Positions 1-6,455 of a stretch of 6,576 nt of DNA are shown here, one piece after another. Numbering within the stretch: the stretch's first letter is position 1; every line of letters begins with the position of its first letter. A program made the position numbers and the translations under genes. Below the pieces are notes generated by a model. It was not told where the DNA came from. It did not search any database and worked only from the letters and a program-made list of their open reading frames with translations. Source of the stretch: Betaproteobacteria bacterium (lineage in GTDB: Bacteria > Pseudomonadota > Gammaproteobacteria > Burkholderiales > SG8-39); the NCBI GenBank assembly GCA_011391185.1, contig JAABRB010000205.1, positions 1 to 6,576 of the forward strand, read 5' to 3'.

Positions 1-468
1 GTGACAGTCAGGGAGTACGGGAATCTGCTGGCCGGCGATCCGAAATACGCCGACAAGGCGCGCCGTGTCAGCGCGCTCGCGCGCGATCTGTGCGAGGTCC
101 TGGAGCCCGAGAGCGACCGGCTCGCACCGGCAACGGGTGAAGGGCCGCGTGTGGCGTTTCATTCCCCTTGCACTTTGCAGCACGGCCAGCAGGTGCGGGG
201 CGTCGTCGAGCGCATCCTCGCTCGCGCCGGATTCCGGCTCACACCGGTGCCCGATGCGCATCTGTGTTGCGGCTCGGCAGGGACCTATTCGATCCTGCAG
301 GAGACGCTCTCGAAGGCGCTGCAGCGGAACAAGCTCGCCGCCCTGCAGTCCGGCATGCCCGACCTGATTGCCACGGCGAACATCGGATGCCTCGTGCACC
401 TCGCGTCCGGATCCCAGGTGCCCGTGCAGCACTGGATCGTCGCCCTCGACAAGCGTCTCGCGGCGTGA
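1..468 (+). CDS. glcF: Glycolate oxidase iron-sulfur subunit, C-terminal part (5' truncated by window)
   Basis: GlcF is the iron-sulfur subunit of the GlcDEF glycolate oxidase, which oxidises glycolate to glyoxylate and passes electrons to the respiratory chain. The 155 visible residues are the C-terminal end, including a cysteine-rich CCG domain: HSPCTLQHGQ (Cys57), HLCCGSAGTYS (Cys89-Cys90) and TANIGCLVHL (Cys130, with His133 at the position of the last Cys in a usual CxxC). The closing PVQHWI is also GlcF-like. From memory this aligns almost without gaps to the E. coli GlcF C-terminus. The N-terminal ferredoxin-like 4Fe-4S clusters lie outside the window. The GTG at base 1 is almost certainly an internal valine codon, because family members have conserved sequence before this point. 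The TGA at 466-468 is followed by a 78-nt gap. glcD and glcE probably lie upstream, which cannot be checked here. Lactate-utilisation LutA/glycerol-3-phosphate GlpC relatives are less likely because the match to GlcF is so specific. Confidence 0.93.
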   Translation: MTVREYGNLLAGDPKYADKARRVSALARDLCEVLEPESDRLAPATGEGPRVAFHSPCTLQHGQQVRGVVERILARAGFRLTPVPDAHLCCGSAGTYSILQETLSKALQRNKLAALQSGMPDLIATANIGCLVHLASGSQVPVQHWIVALDKRLAA

Positions 469-546
469 GCACGGGCGGCACGCCTGGCCGCGACGAGTAG
501 CCTTCGGCGTTCCCCCGGACCGTCGATTCGATCCATCCACAAGTCG

Positions 547-1506
547 ATGCATCTACAATTTTCCAGCGGCGCCGCGCTCGCGATTGCCGCGGTCATCGTC
601 TGGGGCGCGCAGTTCCCCATCGCCAAGAGCGCCTTCGCGTTCGTCGACCCTTACCACGTGTCGGCCATTCGGTACGTGCTGGGAACGTTGCTCCTCGTCC
701 CGATTGTCGCGGTGCTGCAGGGTCCGCAATCCCTGCGCTATTACGGGCGTCTGTGGCCGGCGTCGCTGATCGGCTTGGTCGGCATGACCGGATCGCCGCT
801 TCTGGTGTTTGCCGGGCTTTCGATCACCGGGCCGGAGCACACGGCAATCATTGCTTCGTTGCAGCCTTCGATGACGGCCATCGCCGACTGGCTGGTGCGC
901 GGCCGCCGGCCGGCGCGCTTCACCCTGGCGTGCATCGCGACCGCCTTTGCCGGCGTCGTCCTCGTCGTGACGCGCGGCGGAGACGCGATTGCACCGGGGC
1001 GCGATGCATTGCTCGGAGATGTCCTCGTCCTCGCCGGCGCGCTGTGCTGGGTCGTCTACACGATGGGCACCGAAATGTTCCGTGGCTGGTCGGCGCTCAA
1101 GCTGACTGCGCTCACGCTGATCCCGGGCTCGATCGGACTCGTCCTCGTGACCGCCGCACTCGTCCCGCTCGGCATCGCGCAAATCCCGACCTGGCGCGAC
1201 GTGCAGGCGGTCAGCGGCGAGCTGGCGTTTCTCGCCGTGATCGGCGTGGCGGCTTCGTTCATCTGCTGGAACGCCGGGAGCCGGCGCATCGGGACGCTCA
1301 ACGCCATGCTGATGCTCAACCTCATTCCGGTCGTGACGTTCACGATCGGGTTTCTGCAGGGGCGGCGATTCGTCGCGTCGGAGCTGGTGGGTGCCGCGAT
1401 AGTGATCGGCGCGCTCGCGGCCAATAACCTGTACCTGCGGCGTTCGGCGCGCGCCGCGGCCGCGCGCGCCGCGGTCATTGGTGATAATCGGACTCCGCGG
1501 ACCTGA
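547..1506 (+). CDS. EamA/DMT-superfamily transporter, substrate unknown
   Basis: This is a 319-residue inner-membrane protein of the drug/metabolite transporter superfamily, whose members mostly export amino acids, nucleobases or other metabolites. About ten hydrophobic helices are visible, near residues 9-28, 38-58, 70-92, 97-116, 125-142, 155-175, 187-208, 225-242, 251-271 and 277-297. They form two EamA repeats (about 9-142 and 155-296), as usual for the family. The first helix carries the typical WG-x-FP-x-AK pattern (VIVWGAQFPIAKSAF), and the end of helix 4 has LQPSMTAIADWL, resembling the family's L-x-P-hydrophobic motif. The C-terminus is a basic Ala/Arg tail. The ATG at 547 places helix 1 at the normal distance from the N-terminus; no strong Shine-Dalgarno sequence precedes it and no alternative start fits. 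The next gene begins 33 nt downstream without an obvious terminator, so co-transcription is likely. The substrate cannot be inferred; the glcF neighbour is at most a weak hint. Confidence 0.9.
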   Translation: MHLQFSSGAALAIAAVIVWGAQFPIAKSAFAFVDPYHVSAIRYVLGTLLLVPIVAVLQGPQSLRYYGRLWPASLIGLVGMTGSPLLVFAGLSITGPEHTAIIASLQPSMTAIADWLVRGRRPARFTLACIATAFAGVVLVVTRGGDAIAPGRDALLGDVLVLAGALCWVVYTMGTEMFRGWSALKLTALTLIPGSIGLVLVTAALVPLGIAQIPTWRDVQAVSGELAFLAVIGVAASFICWNAGSRRIGTLNAMLMLNLIPVVTFTIGFLQGRRFVASELVGAAIVIGALAANNLYLRRSARAAAARAAVIGDNRTPRT

Positions 1507-1530
1507 TTCAGGACCCCCGGACGGAAGCTC

Positions 1531-1534
1531 AAGG
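1531..1534 (+). promoter_or_regulatory. Ribosome binding site of the ABC exporter gene
   Basis: AAGG lies 5 nt before the ATG at 1540, within the short gap after the DMT transporter gene. It supports 1540 as the start; residues 1-20 are polar and basic, as expected for a cytoplasmic N-terminus before the first helix. Confidence 0.5.
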
Positions 1535-1539
1535 CCCCC

Positions 1540-3333
1540 ATGGCGCGCAGACGCGACAATATCCCCGATCGACCCGCGAGCAGCGATCTGCGGCTTCTCA
1601 TACAGATCGGCAGGTTCCTCAAGCCGCATCGCGTCCGCATCGTCGTGGCGGTCGTGGCGCTCCTGGTCGCCGCCGGCTGCGTGCTCGTACTCGGACAGGG
1701 GTTGCGGCAGGTCATCGATGCCGGCTTCGCGTCCCGCGATCCCGCGTCGCTCGACCGCGCGCTGATCGGCCTGCTGGCGGTGGTCGGGGTGCTGTCGATC
1801 GCGACCTTCGCCCGCTTTTACTCGGTGTCGTGGCTCGGTGAGCGGATCACCGCCGACCTGCGGCGCGCCGCATTCAGCCGCATCCTCGACCTGCCTCCTG
1901 CGTTCTTCGAGGCGACCCGCACCGGAGAGGTGATCTCGCGTCTCACGAACGACACCGCGCTGCTGGAGATCGTGATCGGCTCTTCGGCGTCGGTGGCAGT
2001 CCGGAACTTCCTCATCACCACGGGCAGCCTCGTGATGCTCATCGTCACCAGCCCGAAACTCACTGCGCTGGTGGTACTCGGTGTGCCCCTCGTCGTGGTG
2101 CCCATTCTGCTCTTCGGCCGGCGCGTGCGGCGGCTGTCGCGGGCCACGCAGGATCGCGTCGCGGACGTTTCGGCGTATGTCGACGAGGCGCTGCACGAGA
2201 TTCGCACCGTCCAGGCCTACGGCCACGAGCCGCACGACCGCCGGCTGTTTGCCGAGCGCGTCGAGAGCACGTTCGGCACGGCTGTGCTGCGCATCCGGCA
2301 GCGCGCAGCGCTGATTGCCATGGTGATCCTGCTCTCCTTCGGATCGGTCGGGGTCATCCTGTGGATCGGTGGCCACGACGTGCTGGCCGGGCGCCTGAGC
2401 GCGGGGCAGTTATCGGCGTTCGTGTTCTACGCGGTGCTGGTGGCCGGCGGGGCGGCGGCCATATCGGAGGTCATCGGCGATCTGCAGCGTGCCGCCGGCG
2501 CGACGGAGCGGCTGATGGAGCTGCTCGCCACCGAACCCGGGATCCGCGCGCCCGCCGATCCGGTTGCGCTTCCCGACCCGCCGCGCGGGGCGATCGATCT
2601 GGCGCGTGTGACCTTCTGCTACCCGTCGCGTCCGGATGATCCGGCGCTTGCCGATTTCACACTCGCCGTGCGCTCCGGCGAGCGCGTTGCGCTGGTGGGA
2701 CCGTCGGGGGCGGGCAAGTCGACGGTCTTCCAATTGCTGCTCCGCTACTACGAGTCCGGCGCGGGCGAGATCCGGCTCGACGGCTGCGACGTCCGGCGCG
2801 CCGATCCGCGCGCGGTTCGCAGCCGCTTCGCACTCGTGCCGCAGGATCCCGTGATCTTCGCCGCGTCGGTGCGTGAGAACGTTCGATATGCGAGGCCGGA
2901 CGCAAGCGACGCCGAGGTGCTGGATGCGTGTCGCTCGGCGTACGCAATGGAGTTCATCGAGCGCCTTCCCGAGGGGCTCGATGCGTATCTAGGGGAGCGT
3001 GGCGTGCGCCTGTCCGGCGGTCAGCGGCAGCGGTTGTCGATTGCGCGCGCCCTGCTTGCCAATCGCGCAGTGCTGCTGCTCGACGAGGCGACCAGTTCGC
3101 TCGATGCCCAGAGCGAGCGATACGTCCAGCTGGCGCTCGCGCGCCTCATGGAGGGCCGCACCACGCTGATCATCGCGCATCGGTTCGCAACCGTGCAGGG
3201 GGTCGACCGTATCGTGGTCATGGACCAGGGCCGCATCGTCGCCTCCGGCACGCACCCCGAGCTCATGCGGGCCGGCGGCCTCTATGCGCGGCTCGCGGCG
3301 CTGCAGTTCATGTCCGAGGTCGAGCCCGCATGA
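1540..3333 (+). CDS. MsbA-like ABC exporter (fused membrane and ATPase domains)
   Basis: A 597-residue half-transporter expected to act as a homodimer in the inner membrane and to export a lipid or other hydrophobic or peptide-like substrate. The N-terminal membrane domain (about 30-310) has helices near 33-53, 73-93, 150-172, 174-194, 257-278 and 288-310. The ATPase domain (about 350-590) is complete: A-loop Tyr361 (FCYPSRP), Walker A GPSGAGKST at 387-395, Q-loop Gln435 (VPQDP), signature LSGGQ at 491-495, Walker B VLLLDE at 511-516, D-loop SLD at 520-522 and switch His547. All catalytic residues, including Glu516, are present, so it should hydrolyse ATP. The sequence style fits the MsbA-related exporter subfamily common in proteobacteria rather than MsbA proper. 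There is no peptidase C39 domain. Its TGA overlaps the ATG of the next gene (ATGA at 3330-3333), implying translational coupling to an osmoprotectant-type importer. It is not the missing importer ATPase, since it has its own membrane domain. Substrate unknown. Confidence 0.93.
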   Translation: MARRRDNIPDRPASSDLRLLIQIGRFLKPHRVRIVVAVVALLVAAGCVLVLGQGLRQVIDAGFASRDPASLDRALIGLLAVVGVLSIATFARFYSVSWLGERITADLRRAAFSRILDLPPAFFEATRTGEVISRLTNDTALLEIVIGSSASVAVRNFLITTGSLVMLIVTSPKLTALVVLGVPLVVVPILLFGRRVRRLSRATQDRVADVSAYVDEALHEIRTVQAYGHEPHDRRLFAERVESTFGTAVLRIRQRAALIAMVILLSFGSVGVILWIGGHDVLAGRLSAGQLSAFVFYAVLVAGGAAAISEVIGDLQRAAGATERLMELLATEPGIRAPADPVALPDPPRGAIDLARVTFCYPSRPDDPALADFTLAVRSGERVALVGPSGAGKSTVFQLLLRYYESGAGEIRLDGCDVRRADPRAVRSRFALVPQDPVIFAASVRENVRYARPDASDAEVLDACRSAYAMEFIERLPEGLDAYLGERGVRLSGGQRQRLSIARALLANRAVLLLDEATSSLDAQSERYVQLALARLMEGRTTLIIAHRFATVQGVDRIVVMDQGRIVASGTHPELMRAGGLYARLAALQFMSEVEPA

Positions 3334-4838
3334 CCGCGCGCGCCGTGCTGTTTGCGCTCCTGTGCGTGTCCGGTGCCGGGTCGCACGCGCAGGACGAGGT
3401 CCTGAAGGTCGGATCGAAGCGATTCACCGAGTCCTACATCCTCGGGGAAATCATCCGCGAGAGCGCTGTACGGGCCGGCCGGCAGGCCGAACACCGGCAG
3501 GGCCTCGGCGGGACCGGGATCGTGTTTGCGGCGCTCGAAACCGGGGCAATCGACGTCTATGCCGAGTACACCGGGACGATCGCGCGCGAGATCCTCAAAC
3601 TGGAAGGCAACCCGACGCTGGAGGAACTCAATCGCGCGCTTGCACCGCGCGGACTCGCGGTCGCGGCGCCGCTGGGGTTCAACAATACTTATGCGTTTGC
3701 GATGCGCGCGAGCCAGGCGCAGAAGCTGGGCATACGCTCGATTTCCGACCTCGCTCTTCATTCTGGATTGCGGCTCGGTTTCGGACCGGAGTTCATCGCG
3801 CGCCCCGACGGCTGGTCTGGCGTGAAGGCGGCCTACGGCTTGCCGCAGCGCACGCCACCGGCGCTCGATCACGGGCTCGCGTACGAGGCGATCGGCGCGG
3901 GCCGCATCGACGTCATGGACATCTACTCCACGGATGCGAAGATCGAGCGGTTCGATCTGCGCACGCTCGACGACGACCGCGGATTCTTTCCCAGGTACGA
4001 TGCGGTGCTCATTCACCGCGTCGACGTCCCGCGGCGTTTTCCAGAGGCGTGGCAGGCGCTCCTCGCGCTGGAAGGAAAGATCGATGTCGGCCGCATGATC
4101 CGGCTCAATGCCGCGGCCGAGCTGGAAGGCCGGACTTTCGCCGGGGCCGCGCGGCTCTACTTCGATGGGTCAGCCAGGGCCGCGACGGCAGGAAGGGGCA
4201 CGCTGTGGAGCGCGATCTGGGGCGCGGACTTTGCCCGTCTCACCCGGGAGCATCTCGTGCTCGTTTTCGCCTCGCTCGCCGTGGCGGTCCTGATCGGCGT
4301 GCCCCTCGGATTCGGCGCGGCGAAAATGCCTGCCGCGGGGCAGGGGATTCTTGCGGTGGTCGGCGTGATTCAGACGATCCCGGCACTCGCGCTCTTCGCT
4401 TTTCTCATCGCGCTGCTGGGGGCGATCGGCATCCTGCCCGCGCTGGTCGCGCTCTTTCTTTACGCACTGCTGCCGATCGTGCGCAACACGCACGCCGGAA
4501 TCTCGGGAATCCGCGCGAGCCTCCGCCAGGCGGCCATGGCGCTCGGCCTGTCGGCGCGCGATCGCATCCTGCTCGTCGAGCTGCCGCTCGCGGCCCCGAC
4601 GATCCTCGCAGGCGTGAAGACCTCTGCCGTGATCAACGTCGGCACGGCGACGATCGCCGCGTTCATCGGTGCCGGCGGCTACGGGGAGCGCATCGTGCAG
4701 GGCCTCGCGCTGAACGACACGACCCTCATGCTCGCCGGGGCCCTACCGGCGGCGGCAATGGCCATTCTCGTGCAGATCAGTTTCGATGTCCTGGAGCGCG
4801 TGGTGAGTCCGCTATCGCGCGCCGGCGCCGGTTCGTAA
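3330..4838 (+). CDS. Osmoprotectant/glycine betaine-type ABC importer: substrate-binding domain fused to permease
   Basis: A 502-residue fusion. Residues 1-20 look like a signal peptide (hydrophobic stretch, then SHA before QDE). Residues about 24-280 form an OpuAC/ProX-type binding domain: VGSKRFTESYILGEI, then GAIDVYAEYTGT (Tyr77, Tyr80), FNNTYAF (Tyr121) and DIYSTDA (Tyr199). The tyrosines resemble the aromatic cage that binds quaternary ammonium compounds in this family, but the ligand is inferred. Residues about 300-490 form a ProW/OpuCB-type permease with five helices near 308-330, 339-367, 369-385, 427-449 and 465-487. The ATPase-docking EAA-like loop is at about 397-420 (RQAAMALGLSARDRILLVELP). 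A periplasmic N-terminus and five helices place this loop in the cytoplasm, so the topology is coherent. The ATG at 3330 overlaps the upstream TGA. An open frame extends upstream of it, but only inside the exporter gene. No cognate ATPase (ProV/OpuCA) lies in the window. The last ~97 bp recur just after the stop codon. Confidence 0.9.
   Translation: MTARAVLFALLCVSGAGSHAQDEVLKVGSKRFTESYILGEIIRESAVRAGRQAEHRQGLGGTGIVFAALETGAIDVYAEYTGTIAREILKLEGNPTLEELNRALAPRGLAVAAPLGFNNTYAFAMRASQAQKLGIRSISDLALHSGLRLGFGPEFIARPDGWSGVKAAYGLPQRTPPALDHGLAYEAIGAGRIDVMDIYSTDAKIERFDLRTLDDDRGFFPRYDAVLIHRVDVPRRFPEAWQALLALEGKIDVGRMIRLNAAAELEGRTFAGAARLYFDGSARAATAGRGTLWSAIWGADFARLTREHLVLVFASLAVAVLIGVPLGFGAAKMPAAGQGILAVVGVIQTIPALALFAFLIALLGAIGILPALVALFLYALLPIVRNTHAGISGIRASLRQAAMALGLSARDRILLVELPLAAPTILAGVKTSAVINVGTATIAAFIGAGGYGERIVQGLALNDTTLMLAGALPAAAMAILVQISFDVLERVVSPLSRAGAGS
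4742..4838 (+). repeat. Imperfect direct repeat, copy 1 (3' end of the importer gene)
   Basis: The last 97 bp of the importer gene, including its TAA, match 4841-4937 at an offset of exactly 99 bp. By hand count 83 of 97 positions are identical. The longest exact block is 32 bp (4747-4778 against 4846-4877), and another of 17 bp covers the end (4821-4837 against 4920-4936). This copy encodes permease helix 5 and the short C-terminal tail. Confidence 0.93.
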
Positions 4839-4840
4839 AA

Positions 4841-4937
4841 CCCGTCGGCGGCGGCAATGGCCATTCTCGTGCAGATCGTGTTCGACGTGCTGGAGCGGAC
4901 GGTGAGTCCGCTGTCGCGAGCCGGCGCCGGTTCGTAG
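4841..4937 (+). pseudogene. Diverged second copy of the permease C-terminus (gene remnant)
   Basis: This segment begins 2 nt after the TAA of the importer gene and stays in the same frame. From the codon after the TAA (4839) it reads NPSAAAMAILVQIVFDVLER and onward, ending in AGAGS and a TAG at 4935-4937. Copy 1 has the same residues except Ser to Val after VQI, Val to Thr after LER, and three residues at the left edge. Of the seven codons that differ in the body, five are synonymous, and even the stop differs (TAA against TAG). That pattern suggests two once-functional coding sequences that drifted apart, rather than a fresh duplication. It has no convincing start or Shine-Dalgarno sequence of its own; the internal ATG (4857) would give only about 26 residues. 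Likely the stump of a paralogous permease gene lost by recombination, or an assembly artefact joining two strain variants. Confidence 0.75.
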
Positions 4938-4987
4938 CTGCGGTTGCGCACACTCCGCGCAGGCACGCAATTGATCCATGCAATGGT

Positions 4988-5004
4988 CAGGGCCGCTGGC
5001 CCTG
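4988..5004 (+). terminator. Small perfect hairpin, possible weak terminator
   Basis: CAGGGCC (4988-4994) and GGCCCTG (4998-5004) form a perfect 7-bp stem with a GCT loop, followed by TTGTATCAT. This could end the transport operon, but the stem is short and there is no real U tract. The surrounding 165-nt gap (4938-5102) shows no open frame of note. Weak -10-like hexamers occur (TATCAT at 5008, TAGAAT at 5050), but neither has a good -35 partner, so I call no promoter. Confidence 0.35.
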
Positions 5005-5090
5005 TTGTATCATCGGCCCACTCGTCGCGCCGGCCACAATAACGGCCACTAGAATCATCCCGCCTCCCGGCGCGCAAGCAGCAGAAAGCA

Positions 5091-5096
5091 AGGGGG
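5091..5096 (+). promoter_or_regulatory. Strong ribosome binding site of pntAA
   Basis: AGGGGG lies 6 nt before the ATG at 5103 in a purine-rich stretch. It is the clearest Shine-Dalgarno sequence in the window and fixes the pntAA start, which also matches the conserved family N-terminus (MLIGIPAET). Confidence 0.7.
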
Positions 5097-5102
5097 AAAA
5101 GC

Positions 5103-6230
5103 ATGCTGATCGGTATTCCCGCCGAGACCCGTGCGGGTGAGGCGCGCGTCGCCGCGACGCCCGAGACGGTGAAGAAGCTCGTTGCCGGCGGCCACCACAA
5201 GGTGCTCGTGCAGACGGGCGCGGGCGTGGGCGCAAACATTCCGGACTCGGAATTCGAGGCCGCTGGCGCGACGATTGCGCGCGCGGCGGCGGACGTTCTC
5301 TCGCAGTCCGATATCGTGCTGGTGGTGCGCGGTCCGGACGCCGACGTGGTCGGGAAGATGAAGCGGGGGGCGATTCTCGTCGGCCTGCTCAACCCGTTCG
5401 ACAGCGGCGTTGTCGAAAGCTACGCAAAAACCGGCGTCACCGGCTTCGCCCTCGAATCGTTGCCGCGGACCACGCGGGCACAATCGATGGACGTGCTGTC
5501 GTCGCAGGCGAACATCGCAGGCTACAAGGCGGTGATGATCGCGGCGAACGAATATGGCCGGTTCCTGCCGATGCTCATGACTGCTGCCGGAACCGTCAAG
5601 GCCGCCAGGGTGCTGATCCTCGGTGCCGGCGTGGCGGGGCTGCAGGCAATCGCGACCGCCAAGCGCCTCGGCGCGGTCATCGAGGCATCGGACGTGCGTC
5701 CGGCGGTGAAGGAGCAGATCGAATCGCTCGGCGCCAAGTTCCTCGATGTCCCCTACGTGACCGACGAGGAGCGGGAGATTGCGGAAGGCGCGGGCGGCTA
5801 CGCGCGCCCCATGCCCGCTGACTGGATGCGCCGGCAGGCGGAGCTCGTCGACCAGCGGACGAGATCGGCCGACATCGTCATCACCACGGCGCTGATTCCC
5901 GGGCGCCCGGCGCCCCGGTTGATCCGGGAGGACACGGTGAAGGGAATGAAGCCGGGGTCGGTGATCGTCGACCTGGCTGTCGAGCAGGGCGGCAATGTGG
6001 AAGGCTCCGAGATCGGCAAGGTCGTGCTCAGACACGGCGTGAAGATCGTGGGGCTTGCCAATCTTCCGGCGCTCGTGGCCGCGGACGCCAGTGCGCTCTA
6101 CGCGCGCAACGTGCTCAACTTCATCACGCTGTTCGCCGATCCCAAGACCGGGGAGCACAAGCTCGACCGGGAGGACGAAATCATCGCCGGAGCGCTCGTC
6201 TGCATCGACGGCGCAGTGGTCAAGAGATAG
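5103..6230 (+). CDS. pntAA: NAD(P) transhydrogenase subunit alpha-1 (NAD(H)-binding domain I)
   Basis: This 375-residue soluble subunit carries the NAD(H)-binding domain I of proton-translocating transhydrogenase, which transfers hydride between NADH and NADP+ using the proton gradient. The N-terminus IGIPAETRAGEARVAATP is the signature shared with alanine dehydrogenase. The Rossmann motif GAGVAG is at 174-179, followed by ASDVRP. The conserved Arg-x4-Gln-x2-Asp motif of domain I is at Arg122, Gln127 and Asp130, spaced as in Rhodospirillum rubrum; alanine dehydrogenase lacks this pattern. The protein ends after domain I with no membrane helices, so this is the split three-gene type rather than the E. 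coli PntA fusion. Length is normal for alpha-1. The next gene is the alpha-2 subunit, but 225 nt of repeat-rich DNA lies between them, which is long for genes that work together. All key residues are present, so the protein looks functional. Confidence 0.96.
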   Translation: MLIGIPAETRAGEARVAATPETVKKLVAGGHHKVLVQTGAGVGANIPDSEFEAAGATIARAAADVLSQSDIVLVVRGPDADVVGKMKRGAILVGLLNPFDSGVVESYAKTGVTGFALESLPRTTRAQSMDVLSSQANIAGYKAVMIAANEYGRFLPMLMTAAGTVKAARVLILGAGVAGLQAIATAKRLGAVIEASDVRPAVKEQIESLGAKFLDVPYVTDEEREIAEGAGGYARPMPADWMRRQAELVDQRTRSADIVITTALIPGRPAPRLIREDTVKGMKPGSVIVDLAVEQGGNVEGSEIGKVVLRHGVKIVGLANLPALVAADASALYARNVLNFITLFADPKTGEHKLDREDEIIAGALVCIDGAVVKR

Positions 6231-6315
6231 CGAGGCGTTGAAAAATGCCGGCTGTGGCGGCTTCGGGTGGCGAATTCAGCATGCGGAGCAAACCCCGGTT
6301 GCACGAACAAGGGGC

Positions 6316-6360
6316 CAAGGGGGAAAGGAAGGGGCCCCCTCACCCCTTCCAGCCCCCTTG
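6316..6360 (+). other. Two-part hairpin A of the intergenic cassette
   Basis: CAAGGGGG (6316-6323) pairs with CCCCCTTG (6353-6360). Inside it GGAAGGGG (6327-6334) pairs with CCCCTTCC (6343-6350), with an 8-nt loop and a small AAA/AG internal bulge. This would be a very stable RNA structure in the pnt transcript. No U tract follows, so it may be a processing or stability element rather than a terminator. It could also re-pair with the outer ACAAGGGG arm at 6307-6314. Confidence 0.65.
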
Positions 6361-6377
6361 TATATCCCCCAATTCGA

Positions 6378-6397
6378 ACAAGGGGCAAGCCCCTTGT
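6378..6397 (+). other. Near-perfect palindrome, hairpin B of the intergenic cassette
   Basis: ACAAGGGGC (6378-6386) and GCCCCTTGT (6389-6397) are exact inverted arms separated by AA. As RNA this gives an 8-bp stem with a CAAG loop; as DNA it is a palindrome that a protein could bind. It lies about 60 nt before the pntAB start. Confidence 0.7.
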
Positions 6398-6443
6398 ATA
6401 TCCCCGGCGTGCGCGCCGCGGAGTTCTTGAACATACTGTGAGC

Positions 6444-6447
6444 GAGG
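6444..6447 (+). promoter_or_regulatory. Ribosome binding site of pntAB
   Basis: GAGG sits 8 nt before the ATG at 6456. It lies outside the repeat cassette, so translation of pntAB does not depend on the cassette sequence. Confidence 0.5.
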
Positions 6448-6455
6448 AACGAGAG

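Larger units (their letters stand above)
6304..6405. repeat. Compact direct/inverted repeat cassette between pntAA and pntAB
   Basis: CGAACAAGGGGC (12 nt) occurs at 6304-6315 and 6375-6386. CCCCTTGTATATCCCC (16 nt) occurs at 6354-6369 and 6390-6405. The ACAAGGGG part of the first is the reverse complement of the CCCCTTGT part of the second, so the region reads as two back-to-back units. Each unit is an arm, a centre and an inverted arm ending in TATATCCCC. The first unit has a ~38-nt centre with its own G/C tracts, and the second only 2-3 nt. No protein is convincing here. It resembles a repetitive extragenic palindrome, but I do not recognise a named family. Confidence 0.8.

Noticed and set aside
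554..559. TACAAT, a -10-like hexamer just inside the DMT transporter gene
   Set aside because: No suitable -35 hexamer lies at the right distance, and no later start codon would keep the first helix intact. Probably chance.
553..2376. Long 607-codon open frame on the minus strand across the DMT and exporter genes
   Set aside because: It lies opposite two well-supported genes, and its translation is a low-complexity mix of Arg, Asp, Glu, His and Ala with no recognisable domain. That is typical of antisense frames in high-GC DNA.
2928..3329. Upstream extension of the importer open frame into the exporter gene
   Set aside because: The extra residues are Arg/Ala-rich shadow sequence of the exporter ATPase domain. 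The signal peptide begins right at the ATG at 3330, which overlaps the exporter stop.
3284..5140. 618-codon plus-strand frame running through the importer gene and the gap
   Set aside because: It is an Arg-rich alternative-frame shadow of a gene with clear domain matches, and it runs into pntAA out of frame.
6304..6405. CRISPR-like array
   Set aside because: There are only two copies of each repeat at different offsets (71 and 36 nt), no regular spacers and no cas genes.
6055..6441. Plus-strand open frames of 61 and 128 codons covering the pntAA-pntAB gap
   Set aside because: Their translations are dominated by the hairpin repeats and an out-of-frame part of pntAA, with no Shine-Dalgarno sequence or known domain.
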